Origin: a virus
Direction: 5' to 3' (one strand)
Length of the DNA stretch: 26,649 nt
IMG/VR virus record: IMGVR_UViG_3300027687_000061
Coordinates: 1-26,649 of that record
In this document: piece after piece, positions 7,286 through 15,720 of the stretch
Numbering within the stretch: the stretch's first letter is position 1
How the letters are laid out: every line of letters begins with the position of its first letter
The notes under the pieces: generated by a model
Told to the model about the DNA's origin: nothing
Database searches by the model: none
Seen by the model: only the letters and a program-made list of their open reading frames with translations
Position numbers and translations under genes: made by a program

Positions 7286-7862
7286 TCTATTTTTAATAGA
7301 CAATTTTGTACCCAAAAAAGATACTCAAGGTATGAAAAGTTACATTGGTAATCTATGGAAGAATAGAGACTATGATAATAACTGGCAAACTAAGTCAGCT
7401 GATTTACACAAACAAGTAGTGTTTTTTAATTTTTGTAAAATCGTTACCAACGCAACTAAAAAGATATTAGATAAATTAGAATATGAAGTAGATGATATCG
7501 TAATAACAGATATGTGGGCAAATGTTTTAAAAGGTAATGAACATCACCCAATGCACACACACTCAAACAATTTTTTAAGTGGTACATACTATTTACAATC
7601 TGATGAAAATGCTAGTATTGTTTTTCATGACCCTAGACCAGCAGCAGATGTTATTGTACCTAGAAAGAAAGAAACAAATATGGATAACTCAAGCCTATTA
7701 AGTTATGCATCAAGACAGAATAGGGCAATAATATTTCCATCATGGTTACCTCATTGGGTTCAACAAAACAAGTCTAGTAATAAACGCATAAGTATAGCGT
7801 GGAATATACAAGTTAAAGGACAGTTAGGAGAACACCATGAGTTTCAATCAGCAAGTTTCTAA
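7257..7862 (+). CDS. 2OG-Fe(II) oxygenase, cyanophage type
   Basis: 201 residues of a double-stranded beta-helix dioxygenase resembling those commonly found beside uvsW in marine T4-like phages. The iron/2-oxoglutarate residues are visible as the HPMHTH segment (His100/His102), the following SGTYYLQSDENASIVFHDPRP core, distal His166 in WLPHWVQ and Arg177, which should bind 2-oxoglutarate. Such enzymes hydroxylate proteins, nucleic acids or small molecules; the substrate here is unknown. The start lacks a strong ribosome binding site (GGGAG about 11 nt away) and lies within the previous reading frame. The end overlaps the next oxygenase gene by 26 nt. Confidence 0.85.
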   Translation: MEHQKIFATNLFLIDNFVPKKDTQGMKSYIGNLWKNRDYDNNWQTKSADLHKQVVFFNFCKIVTNATKKILDKLEYEVDDIVITDMWANVLKGNEHHPMHTHSNNFLSGTYYLQSDENASIVFHDPRPAADVIVPRKKETNMDNSSLLSYASRQNRAIIFPSWLPHWVQQNKSSNKRISIAWNIQVKGQLGEHHEFQSASF

Positions 7863-8400
7863 TTTTATATATTATTATCCTAAAGTATTAGATTCACAAA
7901 TTTGTAATAGTATATTAACTCACTATAATAAAGATACTTTCAAAGGGTGGAAAACATCTACCTTCTCTACAACAAAATCAAACACAGGCTCATCTAAAGT
8001 TGATATGAAAGAATATTGGATAGGACCAAAAGATATGTTCTATAAAGATATACAAAAAGGTTTTGAAATGGCAGTTGATGATTATGTCAAAGAAAATAAT
8101 AAAATAAATGTTCAAGAATACACACGATTTAGAATTAACTGTTATGAGACTGGTGGTTTTATGAAAGAACATATAGATAATATTCATCATAGTCATGGAC
8201 AGAAACAAGGTTATCCACATCTAACATCTTTAATATTTTTAAATGATGATTACGGTGGTGGCGAATTTACATTATGTGGTGAATCTTTAGATAAAGACAA
8301 AGGATCAGCTGTTGTGTTTCCCTCAAATTTTATGTTTCCCCACGAAGTAGAAAAAGTTACTAGTGGTGTGAGATATAGTATAATGACTTGGGTTTTATAA
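7837..8400 (+). CDS. 2OG-Fe(II) oxygenase, PKHD/prolyl-hydroxylase type
   Basis: 187 residues with a textbook facial triad: His112-x-Asp114 (KEHIDNIHH), distal His169 (FPHEVEKV) and Arg179 for 2-oxoglutarate. The LTSLIFLNDDYGGGEFTL strand pair and GSAVVFPSNFMFPHEV are typical of the prolyl-4-hydroxylase/PKHD group. AGGAG sits 8 nt before the ATG. It is different enough from its upstream neighbour that the two are not a recent duplication. A role in modifying a host or virion protein is possible. The substrate cannot be read from the sequence. Confidence 0.88.
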   Translation: MSFNQQVSNFIYYYPKVLDSQICNSILTHYNKDTFKGWKTSTFSTTKSNTGSSKVDMKEYWIGPKDMFYKDIQKGFEMAVDDYVKENNKINVQEYTRFRINCYETGGFMKEHIDNIHHSHGQKQGYPHLTSLIFLNDDYGGGEFTLCGESLDKDKGSAVVFPSNFMFPHEVEKVTSGVRYSIMTWVL

Positions 8401-8403
8401 TCT

Positions 8404-9882
8404 ATGGACACTCTTATAATAGAGAAGAAGAATGAGGTTTATATAACCGTTGATTGTGACCCAAATGTTCAGAGAGAGTTATCTGAATTTTTTACATTCT
8501 ATGTTCCTGGTTATAAGTTCATGCCTGCATTTCGTAATCGTATGTGGGATGGTAAGATAAGATTATTTTCACAAAAGACCAAAGAGATATACTTTGGATT
8601 ATTTCCTTACATTAAAGCATTTGCCGAAGAAAGAGAATATCATATTGTCTGTGGTAAAGATGTTGAAGTAAAAAATAAAGTAGATAAAGATATTGTTGAG
8701 AAGTTTTCTAATAGTCTAGGTCAAAAATTTGAAGCAAGAGATTATCAAGTAGACGCTATATATCACAGTTTAAAGCACAATAGGGCACTCCTACTTAGTC
8801 CTACAGCATCAGGTAAGTCTTTCATCATCTATGCTCTCATTCGTTACTATACACATCTAATCAAAGATGAGACTAACAATCGAATATTGTTAATCGTACC
8901 TACAACCTCATTGGTTGAGCAGATGTATTCTGACTTTAAATCGTATGGTTGGAATGTAGAAAAGAATTGCCATAGATTGTATAGTGGATATTCAAATCAA
9001 ACAGATAAGAAAGTTCTTATATCAACATGGCAGAGTTTATATAAATTACCAAAAACATATTTTGACCAGTTCGGTGTAGTGTTTGGTGATGAAGCTCATT
9101 TATTTAAATCTAAATCATTAACAGAGATTATGTCTAAACTTATTGATTGTAAATATAGAATAGGCCTAACAGGAACACTTGATGGTGCTCAAACTCATAA
9201 ACTTGTATTAGAAGGATTGTTTGGTGCTGTGAATAAAGTTACATCTACTAGAAAACTTATGGATAAACAACAGCTGTCAAATCTTGTTGTTCGTTGTTTA
9301 ATATTAAAACATACAGATGAAAACTCTAAGATAGTTTCAAATGGTAAATATCAAGATGAAATAGATTACTTAGTAAGTAGCAGACCGAGACAAAATTTCA
9401 TTCGTAATCTAGCACTTAAATTAAAAGGTAATACTTTGGTGTTATTTCAGTTAGTCGAAAAACATGGTAAAGATTTACATAAGATAATAAAAGAAAAGGC
9501 TGAAGAAGGTCGAAAAGTTTTTTATATCTTTGGTGGTGTAGAAGCAGACGAAAGAGAAGCGATAAGAGGTATAGTAGAAAAAGAAAAGAATGCTGTTATC
9601 GTTGCAAGTTATGGCACATTCTCTACTGGTGTTAATATTAAAAACTTACACAATATTATATTTGCTAGTCCATCTAAAAGTAGAATAAGAAACCTACAGT
9701 CTATAGGCCGTGGGTTAAGATTAGGCGACAATAAGGTTAATGCGACATTGTATGATATAGCAGATAATCTAACTTATAAATCAAAAGAAAACTTTACACT
9801 AAAACATTTCCAAGAAAGGATAAACATTTATACCGAGGAAGAATTTGAGTATGAGATACACAATATCGACCTGAAGGAATAG
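8404..9882 (+). CDS. uvsW: ATP-dependent helicase UvsW
   Basis: 492 residues, close to T4 UvsW (503), a superfamily 2 helicase that remodels stalled forks and recombination intermediates and unwinds R-loops. Seen in order: an N-terminal DNA-binding domain with MPAFRNRMWDGKIRLF, the Q-motif-like RDYQVDAIYHSL, Walker A in SPTASGKSF (about 137-139), GDEAH (about 228-232), SAT-type LTGTLDG, and motif VI SIGRGLRLGDNK near residue 433. It starts 4 nt after the preceding oxygenase without an evident ribosome binding site. Confidence 0.96.
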   Translation: MDTLIIEKKNEVYITVDCDPNVQRELSEFFTFYVPGYKFMPAFRNRMWDGKIRLFSQKTKEIYFGLFPYIKAFAEEREYHIVCGKDVEVKNKVDKDIVEKFSNSLGQKFEARDYQVDAIYHSLKHNRALLLSPTASGKSFIIYALIRYYTHLIKDETNNRILLIVPTTSLVEQMYSDFKSYGWNVEKNCHRLYSGYSNQTDKKVLISTWQSLYKLPKTYFDQFGVVFGDEAHLFKSKSLTEIMSKLIDCKYRIGLTGTLDGAQTHKLVLEGLFGAVNKVTSTRKLMDKQQLSNLVVRCLILKHTDENSKIVSNGKYQDEIDYLVSSRPRQNFIRNLALKLKGNTLVLFQLVEKHGKDLHKIIKEKAEEGRKVFYIFGGVEADEREAIRGIVEKEKNAVIVASYGTFSTGVNIKNLHNIIFASPSKSRIRNLQSIGRGLRLGDNKVNATLYDIADNLTYKSKENFTLKHFQERINIYTEEEFEYEIHNIDLKE

Positions 9883-9889
9883 ATAAATA
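9882..9889 (+). promoter_or_regulatory. Possible late promoter variant (GATAAATA)
   Basis: One mismatch from TATAAATA, overlapping the uvsW stop. It lies at exactly the same distance from the next ATG (5 nt) as the gp19 promoter does, so the predicted +1 is again the start codon. Weaker than the exact matches. Confidence 0.35.
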
Positions 9890-9894
9890 GTTAT

Positions 9895-10338
9895 ATGGAT
9901 AAATTAATAGAACAACCTAATGCTAATGTAGTTGATTACCGAATAGTTCGCTTGTCTGATGGTAGCGTTCTTGTTGGTAGTATATCAATAGACAAAGACT
10001 TTTTAAGAATACACAATCCATTAGAACTTAAAACAACACCTAGAATTACAGGTGAAGGGGTAAAAGAAGATTCAGTATTATCACCATGGATACCTTTTAC
10101 AGAGGATAAACTATTTGTAGTACCAAAAGAAAAAGTAATGGTTATATCAAAAGCAGCCAAAGAGTTGGCAAACTATTATGAGGTTGTATTACATAAACTC
10201 TCTAGTGTGAAAACAAAAGCAGTTTACTCTCCTGCTGAGATTGAAAGAATAATGGAACTTGCAGATGAGATGGAAGCACAGTTAGAGGAAGAAAGTAATT
10301 ATGAAAATGATGATGTTGGGAATAAAACAGTACACTAA
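9895..10338 (+). CDS. Small beta-barrel (Sm/SH3-like) protein conserved next to uvsW
   Basis: 147 residues. The first 85 look like a small beta barrel: VVDYRIVRLSDGSVLVGSI, LRIHNPLEL, then SVLSPWIPFTEDKLFVVPKEKVMVI. The 'DG..LVG.I..D...L.I..P' pattern resembles Sm-like RNA-binding folds. The rest is a helix (AAKELANYYEVVLHKL) and an acidic helical tail. I recall similar unnamed proteins beside uvsW in marine T4-like phages, but the function is unknown. No Shine-Dalgarno sequence precedes the ATG, and a late-promoter-like octamer ends 5 nt before it. Confidence 0.7.
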   Translation: MDKLIEQPNANVVDYRIVRLSDGSVLVGSISIDKDFLRIHNPLELKTTPRITGEGVKEDSVLSPWIPFTEDKLFVVPKEKVMVISKAAKELANYYEVVLHKLSSVKTKAVYSPAEIERIMELADEMEAQLEEESNYENDDVGNKTVH

Positions 10339-10370
10339 GCTTAGCCCATCCCAAAGCGACTACATAGTCG

Positions 10371-10398
10371 ATTATACACATAATCCTATGAATGTCAA
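10371..10398 (-). promoter_or_regulatory. Leftward sigma70-type promoter in the gap before gp55
   Basis: On the minus strand this reads TTGACA (10398-10393), 16 nt, TATAAT (10376-10371), so both boxes are perfect consensus. It points away from gp55 into the end of the 9895 gene. No sensible reading frame starts downstream of the expected +1 near 10364, so any product would be a small or antisense RNA. A 6-bp inverted repeat (CGACTA/TAGTCG, 10357-10370) sits between the -10 box and the +1 region. Confidence 0.5.
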
Positions 10399-10425
10399 GC
10401 ACAACAAAAAAACTTATTGAGTTGC

Positions 10426-10454
10426 TTGCATTTTGCTAAAAAATATAGTATAAT
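10426..10454 (+). promoter_or_regulatory. Sigma70-type promoter of gp55
   Basis: TTGCAT (10426-10431), 17-nt spacer, TATAAT (10449-10454). It lacks the extended -10 TG seen in the other early promoters of this window. It gives a leader of about 18 nt before the gp55 ATG, back to back with the leftward promoter at 10371-10398. Confidence 0.65.
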
Positions 10455-10478
10455 ACATTATAGAAAGTTGAAAATATT

Positions 10479-10985
10479 ATGATTAAAAATAAAGCACAAA
10501 AACCACATTATGTAGATAATAAAAAGTTTTTAGAGGCGATGGTTGAGTACAGAGAAAAATGTGCTGATGCTGCAGAAAAAAATAAAAGTAAGCCAGATGT
10601 TACGAATTATATTGGTGAGTGTTTTTTAAAGATTGCAAATCATTTATCGTATAGACCTAATTTTATTAACTATACATTTAGAGACGATATGATATCAGAC
10701 GGTATAGAAAACTGTTTGCAATACATGAGTAACTTTAATCCAGAGAAGTCAAACAATCCGTTTGCATATTTTACACAAATAATTTACTATGCATTTATAA
10801 GAAGAATACAAAAAGAGAAAAAACAAATGCTGATTAAATCTAAGTTGATTGCTAATGCAGGTGCAGAGAATATGATGGACCAGTTAGCAGGAGATGATAA
10901 AGTATATCAAAGTCAAATGTTAGATTTCTTACAAAGAAACGCAGTTAAAGAAGAAGAACCAAAAAAAGAAGTTAAAAAGAAATAG
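10479..10985 (+). CDS. gp55: Late transcription sigma factor gp55
   Basis: 168 residues, against 185 for T4 gp55, the divergent sigma factor that directs host RNA polymerase to TATAAATA late promoters. The core YRPNFINYTFRDDMISDGIENCLQYMSNFNPEKSNNPFAYFTQIIYYAFIRRIQKEKKQ is the conserved sigma region 2-like part that recognises the -10-type octamer. The Lys/Glu-rich C-terminus is where the clamp-binding tail would be, although I cannot identify a clear clamp-binding motif. It heads a cluster with gp47 and gp46 and fits the late promoters seen at 833, 3462 and 5995. Confidence 0.94.
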   Translation: MIKNKAQKPHYVDNKKFLEAMVEYREKCADAAEKNKSKPDVTNYIGECFLKIANHLSYRPNFINYTFRDDMISDGIENCLQYMSNFNPEKSNNPFAYFTQIIYYAFIRRIQKEKKQMLIKSKLIANAGAENMMDQLAGDDKVYQSQMLDFLQRNAVKEEEPKKEVKKK

Positions 10986-10988
10986 ATT

Positions 10989-12074
10989 ATGAAAATAGCA
11001 CTACTTAACGACACCCACTTTGGTGCTCGTAATGACAGCAGTATATTTGATGAATACTTTTATAAGTTTTATGATGATATATTCTTTCCTTACTTAAAAC
11101 AGCACAACATAAAAACACTTATACACTTAGGTGATATAGTTGATAGAAGAAAATATATTAACTATAGAATAGCACACAACCTTAGACATAAGTTTTTAGA
11201 CAAACTGTGGCAGAATAAAATAGATACACATATACTAATAGGTAATCACGATATCTATTATAGAAACACCAATAAAGTAAATGCTGTAAAAGAACTATGC
11301 ACAGCACCTGATGGTGTTAATGAGCCTTGGATATATGAAGAACCTAAAGTAGTAGACTTTGATGGTCTAAAAATATTAATGATGCCTTGGATTAATCCAG
11401 AGAACGAAGTAGATTCTTTAAATACTTTGAACACAGCAGAAGCCGACATATGTATGGGTCACTTTGATTTAAATGGATTTAGAATGATGGACTCAATAGT
11501 ACAAACACATGGTTACGATAAGAATATTGTATCACGATTTGAAACAACATATAGTGGTCATTTTCATCACAAGAATGATGACGGTCAAGTATTCTATTTG
11601 GGTAGTCAATATGAAATGACATGGTCAGACTACAACAATCAAAAAGGGTTTCATGTATTAGATACTGAAACAAGAGAAGTTGAGTTTATTCCTAATCCAC
11701 ATACCATATTTAAAAAGTTAATGTACAATGATACCGAAACAAACTATGATAAAATGGATATATCAGACTACAATCAAAAGTTTATTAAGTTAGTTGTTGT
11801 TAATAAAAAAGACAATCAAATGTTTGATAGGTTGCTTGATAGATTATATAATAATATAAGTGTACATGAGCTTAAAATACTAGAAGATTATTCTGATCTT
11901 AGTCACACCAATGTCAGCGATGATGTTGTTGAGGGGTCTGAAGATACAATTACACTTGTTAATAATTATGTAGATCAGTTGCCAGTTGATTTAGATAAAG
12001 AGAAACTAAAAGTTATGATAAAAGAAAAGTTTATTGAGGCACAGGATAGTGATATAAAAGATGATAGTATTTAA
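10989..12074 (+). CDS. gp47: Recombination nuclease subunit gp47 (Mre11/SbcD-like)
   Basis: 361 residues, related to T4 gp47 (339). The metallophosphoesterase motifs appear in order: NDTHFG (residues about 5-10), GDIVDRR (about 48), GNHD (about 83), MGHFDLNG and SGHFHH. These bind two metal ions for nuclease activity. With gp46 it resects DNA ends for recombination-dependent replication and helps degrade host DNA. It starts 3 nt after gp55 and overlaps gp46 by 14 nt, so the two are made together. Confidence 0.95.
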   Translation: MKIALLNDTHFGARNDSSIFDEYFYKFYDDIFFPYLKQHNIKTLIHLGDIVDRRKYINYRIAHNLRHKFLDKLWQNKIDTHILIGNHDIYYRNTNKVNAVKELCTAPDGVNEPWIYEEPKVVDFDGLKILMMPWINPENEVDSLNTLNTAEADICMGHFDLNGFRMMDSIVQTHGYDKNIVSRFETTYSGHFHHKNDDGQVFYLGSQYEMTWSDYNNQKGFHVLDTETREVEFIPNPHTIFKKLMYNDTETNYDKMDISDYNQKFIKLVVVNKKDNQMFDRLLDRLYNNISVHELKILEDYSDLSHTNVSDDVVEGSEDTITLVNNYVDQLPVDLDKEKLKVMIKEKFIEAQDSDIKDDSI

Positions 12075-13776
12075 AAAAATAAGATACAAGAACTTTCTAT
12101 CAACAGGACAACAGTTCATAGAGATAGATTTAAACAAATCAAACGCCACATTAGTTGTTGGTGAAAATGGTGCAGGTAAATCTACTATGTTAGATGCTTT
12201 ATGTTTTGGTTTATTTCAAAGAGCATTTAGAGCAATCAAGAAAGATCAATTAATTAATTCTATTAATGAAAAAGAATGTGTTGTTGAAGTAGAGTTTACA
12301 ATAGGTAAAAAAGATTACAAGATTATAAGAGGTATCAAACCTAACATATTTGAGATATGGTGTAATGGTGATATGCTAAATCAAGATGCAGCTCAAAGAG
12401 ATTATCAAAAACATTTAGAATCAGTAATACTTAAATTAAATTTTAGATCATTTACACAGGTTGTTATATTAGGTAATGCTTCATTTGTACCATTCATGCA
12501 ATTAAGAGCAAGACACAGACGACAAGTAGTAGAAGAAATATTAGATATTGAAATCTTTTCTAAAATGAACCTATTGTTTAGAGAAAAACAAAAATCTCAA
12601 GATGAGTTAATCAAACAAACAGACTTTAATTATCAAATGGTAGATAGTAAGATTGATGATAAGAAAAATTATATTGATGATATAGGTAATCGAAGTAAAG
12701 ACTTAGTAGATTCTAAGAAATTAGAAGTAAAGAAATCACTTATCGATATAGAAAACTATGAAGAAGATATTAGAAAAGTTAAAACAGAGATTGCTGGTTT
12801 ACAAAAAGAAATACTAGATGCCACAAAGATAAATGCTAAACATCAAAAATTACATACAATGGAAGCAAAGTTAGAAAACACTTGTAATAAACATAAGAAA
12901 GATTTAAGATTCTTTGAATCACATGATGATTGTCCTACCTGTCAACAAGTAATCGACAATGCATTTAAAACAACAATGATTGATAAAAAGAAAGATAAAG
13001 TCATAGAGTTAGATTCAGCATTAGGTCAGATTGAAAAAGAAATTAAAACTACAGAGATGAAGCTTGATAATGTCAATAAGACAATGGTCTTAATAAGAGA
13101 AAAAGAGTTATTGATTAATCGTTATGAGACATCTATAACCGAAATAAACAAACAAAAAGAAAAGATACAACAAGAGATAGATGGTCTATCAAATGAAAAT
13201 CAATCGACTGCTGTTCAGACAGGCGAACTAAATCAACTACAAGAACAGTTAACCGATTTAGAAAAAGATAAGATATCACAAAAAGAAGAAATGGTTTATA
13301 TAGATACCGCTAGACATCTTATGCAAGATACAGGTATCAAAACTAAAATCATTAAACAATATCTACCAATAATGAATCAGTTTATTAATAAGAACTTGGC
13401 TGATATGGACTTCTTTGTTAATTTTAGTTTAGATGAAGAATTTAATGAAACAATTAAATCTAGACACAGAGACGAATTTAACTATCATTCATTTAGTGAG
13501 GGTGAGAAGTTAAGAATAGATTTAGCAATACTATTTACATGGCGTGAAATTGCTAAATTAAAAAACTCTACAAATACAAATCTACTAATACTAGATGAAA
13601 TATTTGATAGTTCATTAGATACCTCTGGTACTGATGAATTTATGAGAATACTAAAAACCACTATGGACAAAGAAAATGTTTTCGTTATATCTCATAAGGG
13701 CGATACTCTAATTGATAAGTTCCCTAGAGTAATGAAATTTGAGAAATATAAAAACTTTACAAGGATGGCAGAATAA
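12061..13776 (+). CDS. gp46: Recombination nuclease ATPase subunit gp46 (Rad50/SbcC-like)
   Basis: 571 residues, similar to T4 gp46 (560). It has an ABC ATPase head split by a coiled coil: Walker A GENGAGKST (about 34-42), a zinc hook CPTC near residue 291 at the coil apex, signature FSEGEKLRIDLA (about 478), and Walker B LLILDEIFDSS (about 507). Long heptad-like helices fill residues 175-285 and 310-420. It pairs with the gp47 nuclease. The last base of the gene is the first base of the deformylase ATG (TAATG). Confidence 0.96.
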   Translation: MIVFKKIRYKNFLSTGQQFIEIDLNKSNATLVVGENGAGKSTMLDALCFGLFQRAFRAIKKDQLINSINEKECVVEVEFTIGKKDYKIIRGIKPNIFEIWCNGDMLNQDAAQRDYQKHLESVILKLNFRSFTQVVILGNASFVPFMQLRARHRRQVVEEILDIEIFSKMNLLFREKQKSQDELIKQTDFNYQMVDSKIDDKKNYIDDIGNRSKDLVDSKKLEVKKSLIDIENYEEDIRKVKTEIAGLQKEILDATKINAKHQKLHTMEAKLENTCNKHKKDLRFFESHDDCPTCQQVIDNAFKTTMIDKKKDKVIELDSALGQIEKEIKTTEMKLDNVNKTMVLIREKELLINRYETSITEINKQKEKIQQEIDGLSNENQSTAVQTGELNQLQEQLTDLEKDKISQKEEMVYIDTARHLMQDTGIKTKIIKQYLPIMNQFINKNLADMDFFVNFSLDEEFNETIKSRHRDEFNYHSFSEGEKLRIDLAILFTWREIAKLKNSTNTNLLILDEIFDSSLDTSGTDEFMRILKTTMDKENVFVISHKGDTLIDKFPRVMKFEKYKNFTRMAE

Positions 13777-14492
13777 TGGCAGAGAAACTAACACCACAAA
13801 AAATAGAAGAAGCAGCAAGACACTTTGACAATATACAAAAAGGTAAAGTGTTAATTAAACCTGAAGAAAAATCAGTTGATGATAAACTAAAAGATATGCA
13901 TGAGTATCTAAAGAAAAAAGATCCAGAAACATATCCTTTAATACCACCAACAGACCCTAGACTATTAATGAAGATTGCACCTTTTACAGATGATATGTTA
14001 AAAGAGTTTAAAATCATAGATAGAAAAGAATTAGCAAAGAAAATGATTAAGAGTATGAATAAGTATGGCGGCATAGGCTTATCAGGCAATCAAGTAGGAC
14101 TACCATTTCGTATGTTTGTTATGGGTCATCCACAAATAGAAGAAGGCAAAGAAAGAGCAGTTTTTAATCCTATTGTTAATGATGTTAGTCCCGAAACAGT
14201 CTTAATGAAAGAGGGTTGCTTATCTTTTCCTTTCTTATTCTTATCAATTAAAAGACCAAAGTGGGTTAATGTAAGATACACAGATGAGAATGGCGAAGAG
14301 GTTGAAGAATTTTTACATGGTATGTCATCAAGAATATTTCAACATGAAAACGAACACATGAACGGATATGTCTTTACAGATTTAGTTAGTAAGTTAAAGT
14401 TAGAAAGAGCCAAGAAATCGCAAAAGAAACTAGTCATGGAAACTATAAGAAATCAACAAAACAGATTGAAGGCACAAGTTGAAACTAAATAG
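13776..14492 (+). CDS. def: Peptide deformylase with N-terminal extension
   Basis: 238 residues. The three deformylase motifs are intact: GIGLSGNQVG (about 98-107, with Ser-Gly where bacteria usually have Ala-Ala), EGCLSFP (about 146-152, metal-binding Cys) and QHENEHMNG, which carries HExxH at about 189-193. The enzyme removes the formyl group from nascent proteins. Marine phages are known to carry it. The catalytic part is normal in size, but about 65-80 residues of mostly charged helical sequence precede it, and these I do not recognise. It is coupled to gp46 by TAATG and overlaps the next gene by 14 nt. Confidence 0.93.
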   Translation: MAEKLTPQKIEEAARHFDNIQKGKVLIKPEEKSVDDKLKDMHEYLKKKDPETYPLIPPTDPRLLMKIAPFTDDMLKEFKIIDRKELAKKMIKSMNKYGGIGLSGNQVGLPFRMFVMGHPQIEEGKERAVFNPIVNDVSPETVLMKEGCLSFPFLFLSIKRPKWVNVRYTDENGEEVEEFLHGMSSRIFQHENEHMNGYVFTDLVSKLKLERAKKSQKKLVMETIRNQQNRLKAQVETK

Positions 14493-14688
14493 AGATTTCT
14501 TTGAAAGTGTAATAGATGTAGGAAGTGGATTCTTTTTATCTATTATAATACAGTTGACAATATTTCCTTTGTTTGATCTACACCCAACAATATTTGAAAA
14601 CTTTTATATTGCAATAATATTTACAGTTGTTTCAATGACACGATCAACATTGTGGCGAAGATATTTTAGAAAGAAAAAGTATGCATAA
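14479..14688 (+). CDS. Small two-helix membrane protein (TTG start)
   Basis: 69 residues starting with TTG inside the end of def, with AAGG a few bases upstream. Two hydrophobic segments are visible (GSGFFLSIIIQLTIFPLF and FYIAIIFTVVSMT), followed by a basic C-terminus (RSTLWRRYFRKKKYA), so the C-terminus probably faces the cytoplasm. Small membrane proteins of this build, with the MTRSTLWRRYF-like end, are familiar from phage genomes without a known role. The overlap with both neighbours implies coupled translation. Confidence 0.7.
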   Translation: MKLNRDFFESVIDVGSGFFLSIIIQLTIFPLFDLHPTIFENFYIAIIFTVVSMTRSTLWRRYFRKKKYA

Positions 14689-15232
14689 ATTAGCAGTAAT
14701 CATAGCACTAAAAGAAGAAACAAAAGATGTTAATTATGAGGACATCTATATAAGTGGTGTCGGTAAAGTAAATGCCACAATAGCTGCTATGAAAGCAATA
14801 AACGAAGGTGCCACAGAGATTGTCAATTACGGAACAGCAGGTGCAGTTAATGATCTGCCTGGTATTGTAGAACCTTATAACTTTAAAAAGGGATTAGTTC
14901 TATGTACAGGTTTCGTTGATAGAGATATGAATGCTACACCTATGGGGTTTGAACTAGGACAAACACCTTATGAGAAAAATGTAATGATAGGCCACACAGG
15001 ATTAATATGTGGTACTGGTGATACATTTGCTACAAATAAACCTGATATAGATTGTGATATAGTTGATATGGAGGCTTATGCAATTGCTAAAGTTTGTGCC
15101 TTACATAACATAACATTTACTTGTTACAAATATATTTCAGATAATGTAGATGAAAACTCACCTGTTGATTTTGCAAGTAATGTATCAAAAGGTAATAAAG
15201 AATTTAACAAGATTATAAGTTTACATATATGA
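14681..15232 (+). CDS. MTA/SAH nucleosidase-like phosphorylase-family enzyme
   Basis: 183 residues of the nucleoside phosphorylase/nucleosidase fold (PNP/UDP superfamily). Diagnostic pieces are GVGKVNAT near residue 28, NYGTAGAV (about 50), VDMEAYAIAKVC with Met130-Glu131 that would hold the ribose, and KYISDNVDE with Asp154 as the expected general acid. These are the marks of 5'-methylthioadenosine/S-adenosylhomocysteine nucleosidase, which here could clear SAH left by the methyltransferase at 19600. It is shorter than bacterial Pfs (about 230 residues), mainly between the first two blocks, so the substrate is uncertain. Confidence 0.78.
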   Translation: MHKLAVIIALKEETKDVNYEDIYISGVGKVNATIAAMKAINEGATEIVNYGTAGAVNDLPGIVEPYNFKKGLVLCTGFVDRDMNATPMGFELGQTPYEKNVMIGHTGLICGTGDTFATNKPDIDCDIVDMEAYAIAKVCALHNITFTCYKYISDNVDENSPVDFASNVSKGNKEFNKIISLHI

Positions 15233-15720
15233 AAACAATTAAAGATAGAGTTGATAACTTTTTTAAATGGGTCAAAGGCTCAGAGTTAGTTGAACTAACA
15301 GATATAGATGTTTCAGAGGATCCAGTTAGACCTGAATTAGATTTAGAATTTCGTACTAGTTATGATAGAAAAATTTATGGTTTAAAATATGAAGATAGTA
15401 TTGAAGGTATTATATGTGTAGCATATACAAATGAGATACCACAGACAATAAGAGAGTTAGATATGTTAAGTAGACTTGCAAACAACACAGGTACTATTGC
15501 TGTTGCATATACTGTATGGTCTAGAAAAAGAGGTGCAGGTAGACAGATCATAGAAAAGTTTTTAGACTTTATAAAAGATCAAAATCAAATAACACAGTTG
15601 GTTACATTGTCGCCACTAACACCTATGGCTACACATTTTCATATAAGTAATGGGGCAAAGTTGTTACAGATTAATTCAGAAACACAAAACTTTGAGTATC
15701 AATGGCGATTAGTAAACTAG
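15229..15720 (+). CDS. GNAT-family N-acetyltransferase
   Basis: 163 residues. The middle reads as a GNAT core: GIICVAYTNEIP, a beta strand TGTIAVAYTVW, then the acetyl-CoA loop SRKRGAGRQIIEKFLDFI (about 101-118), followed by a TLSPL strand and HFHISNGAKLL, the usual C-terminal helix-strand. The first 55 residues are less typical. The start overlaps the previous stop (ATGA). The acceptor cannot be told; GNATs modify proteins, small amines and, in Mu Mom, DNA bases. Confidence 0.75.
   Translation: MKTIKDRVDNFFKWVKGSELVELTDIDVSEDPVRPELDLEFRTSYDRKIYGLKYEDSIEGIICVAYTNEIPQTIRELDMLSRLANNTGTIAVAYTVWSRKRGAGRQIIEKFLDFIKDQNQITQLVTLSPLTPMATHFHISNGAKLLQINSETQNFEYQWRLVN

Noticed and set aside
8396-8401. 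TATAAT just before uvsW
   Set aside because: Only two bases separate it from the uvsW ATG and there is no -35 box. It falls in the end of the oxygenase gene.
13757-14089. Minus-strand open frame of 110 codons opposite def
   Set aside because: It is antisense to a gene with complete deformylase motifs and its translation is Ser/Phe/Ile-rich without pattern. The other minus-strand frames are rejected for the same reason.
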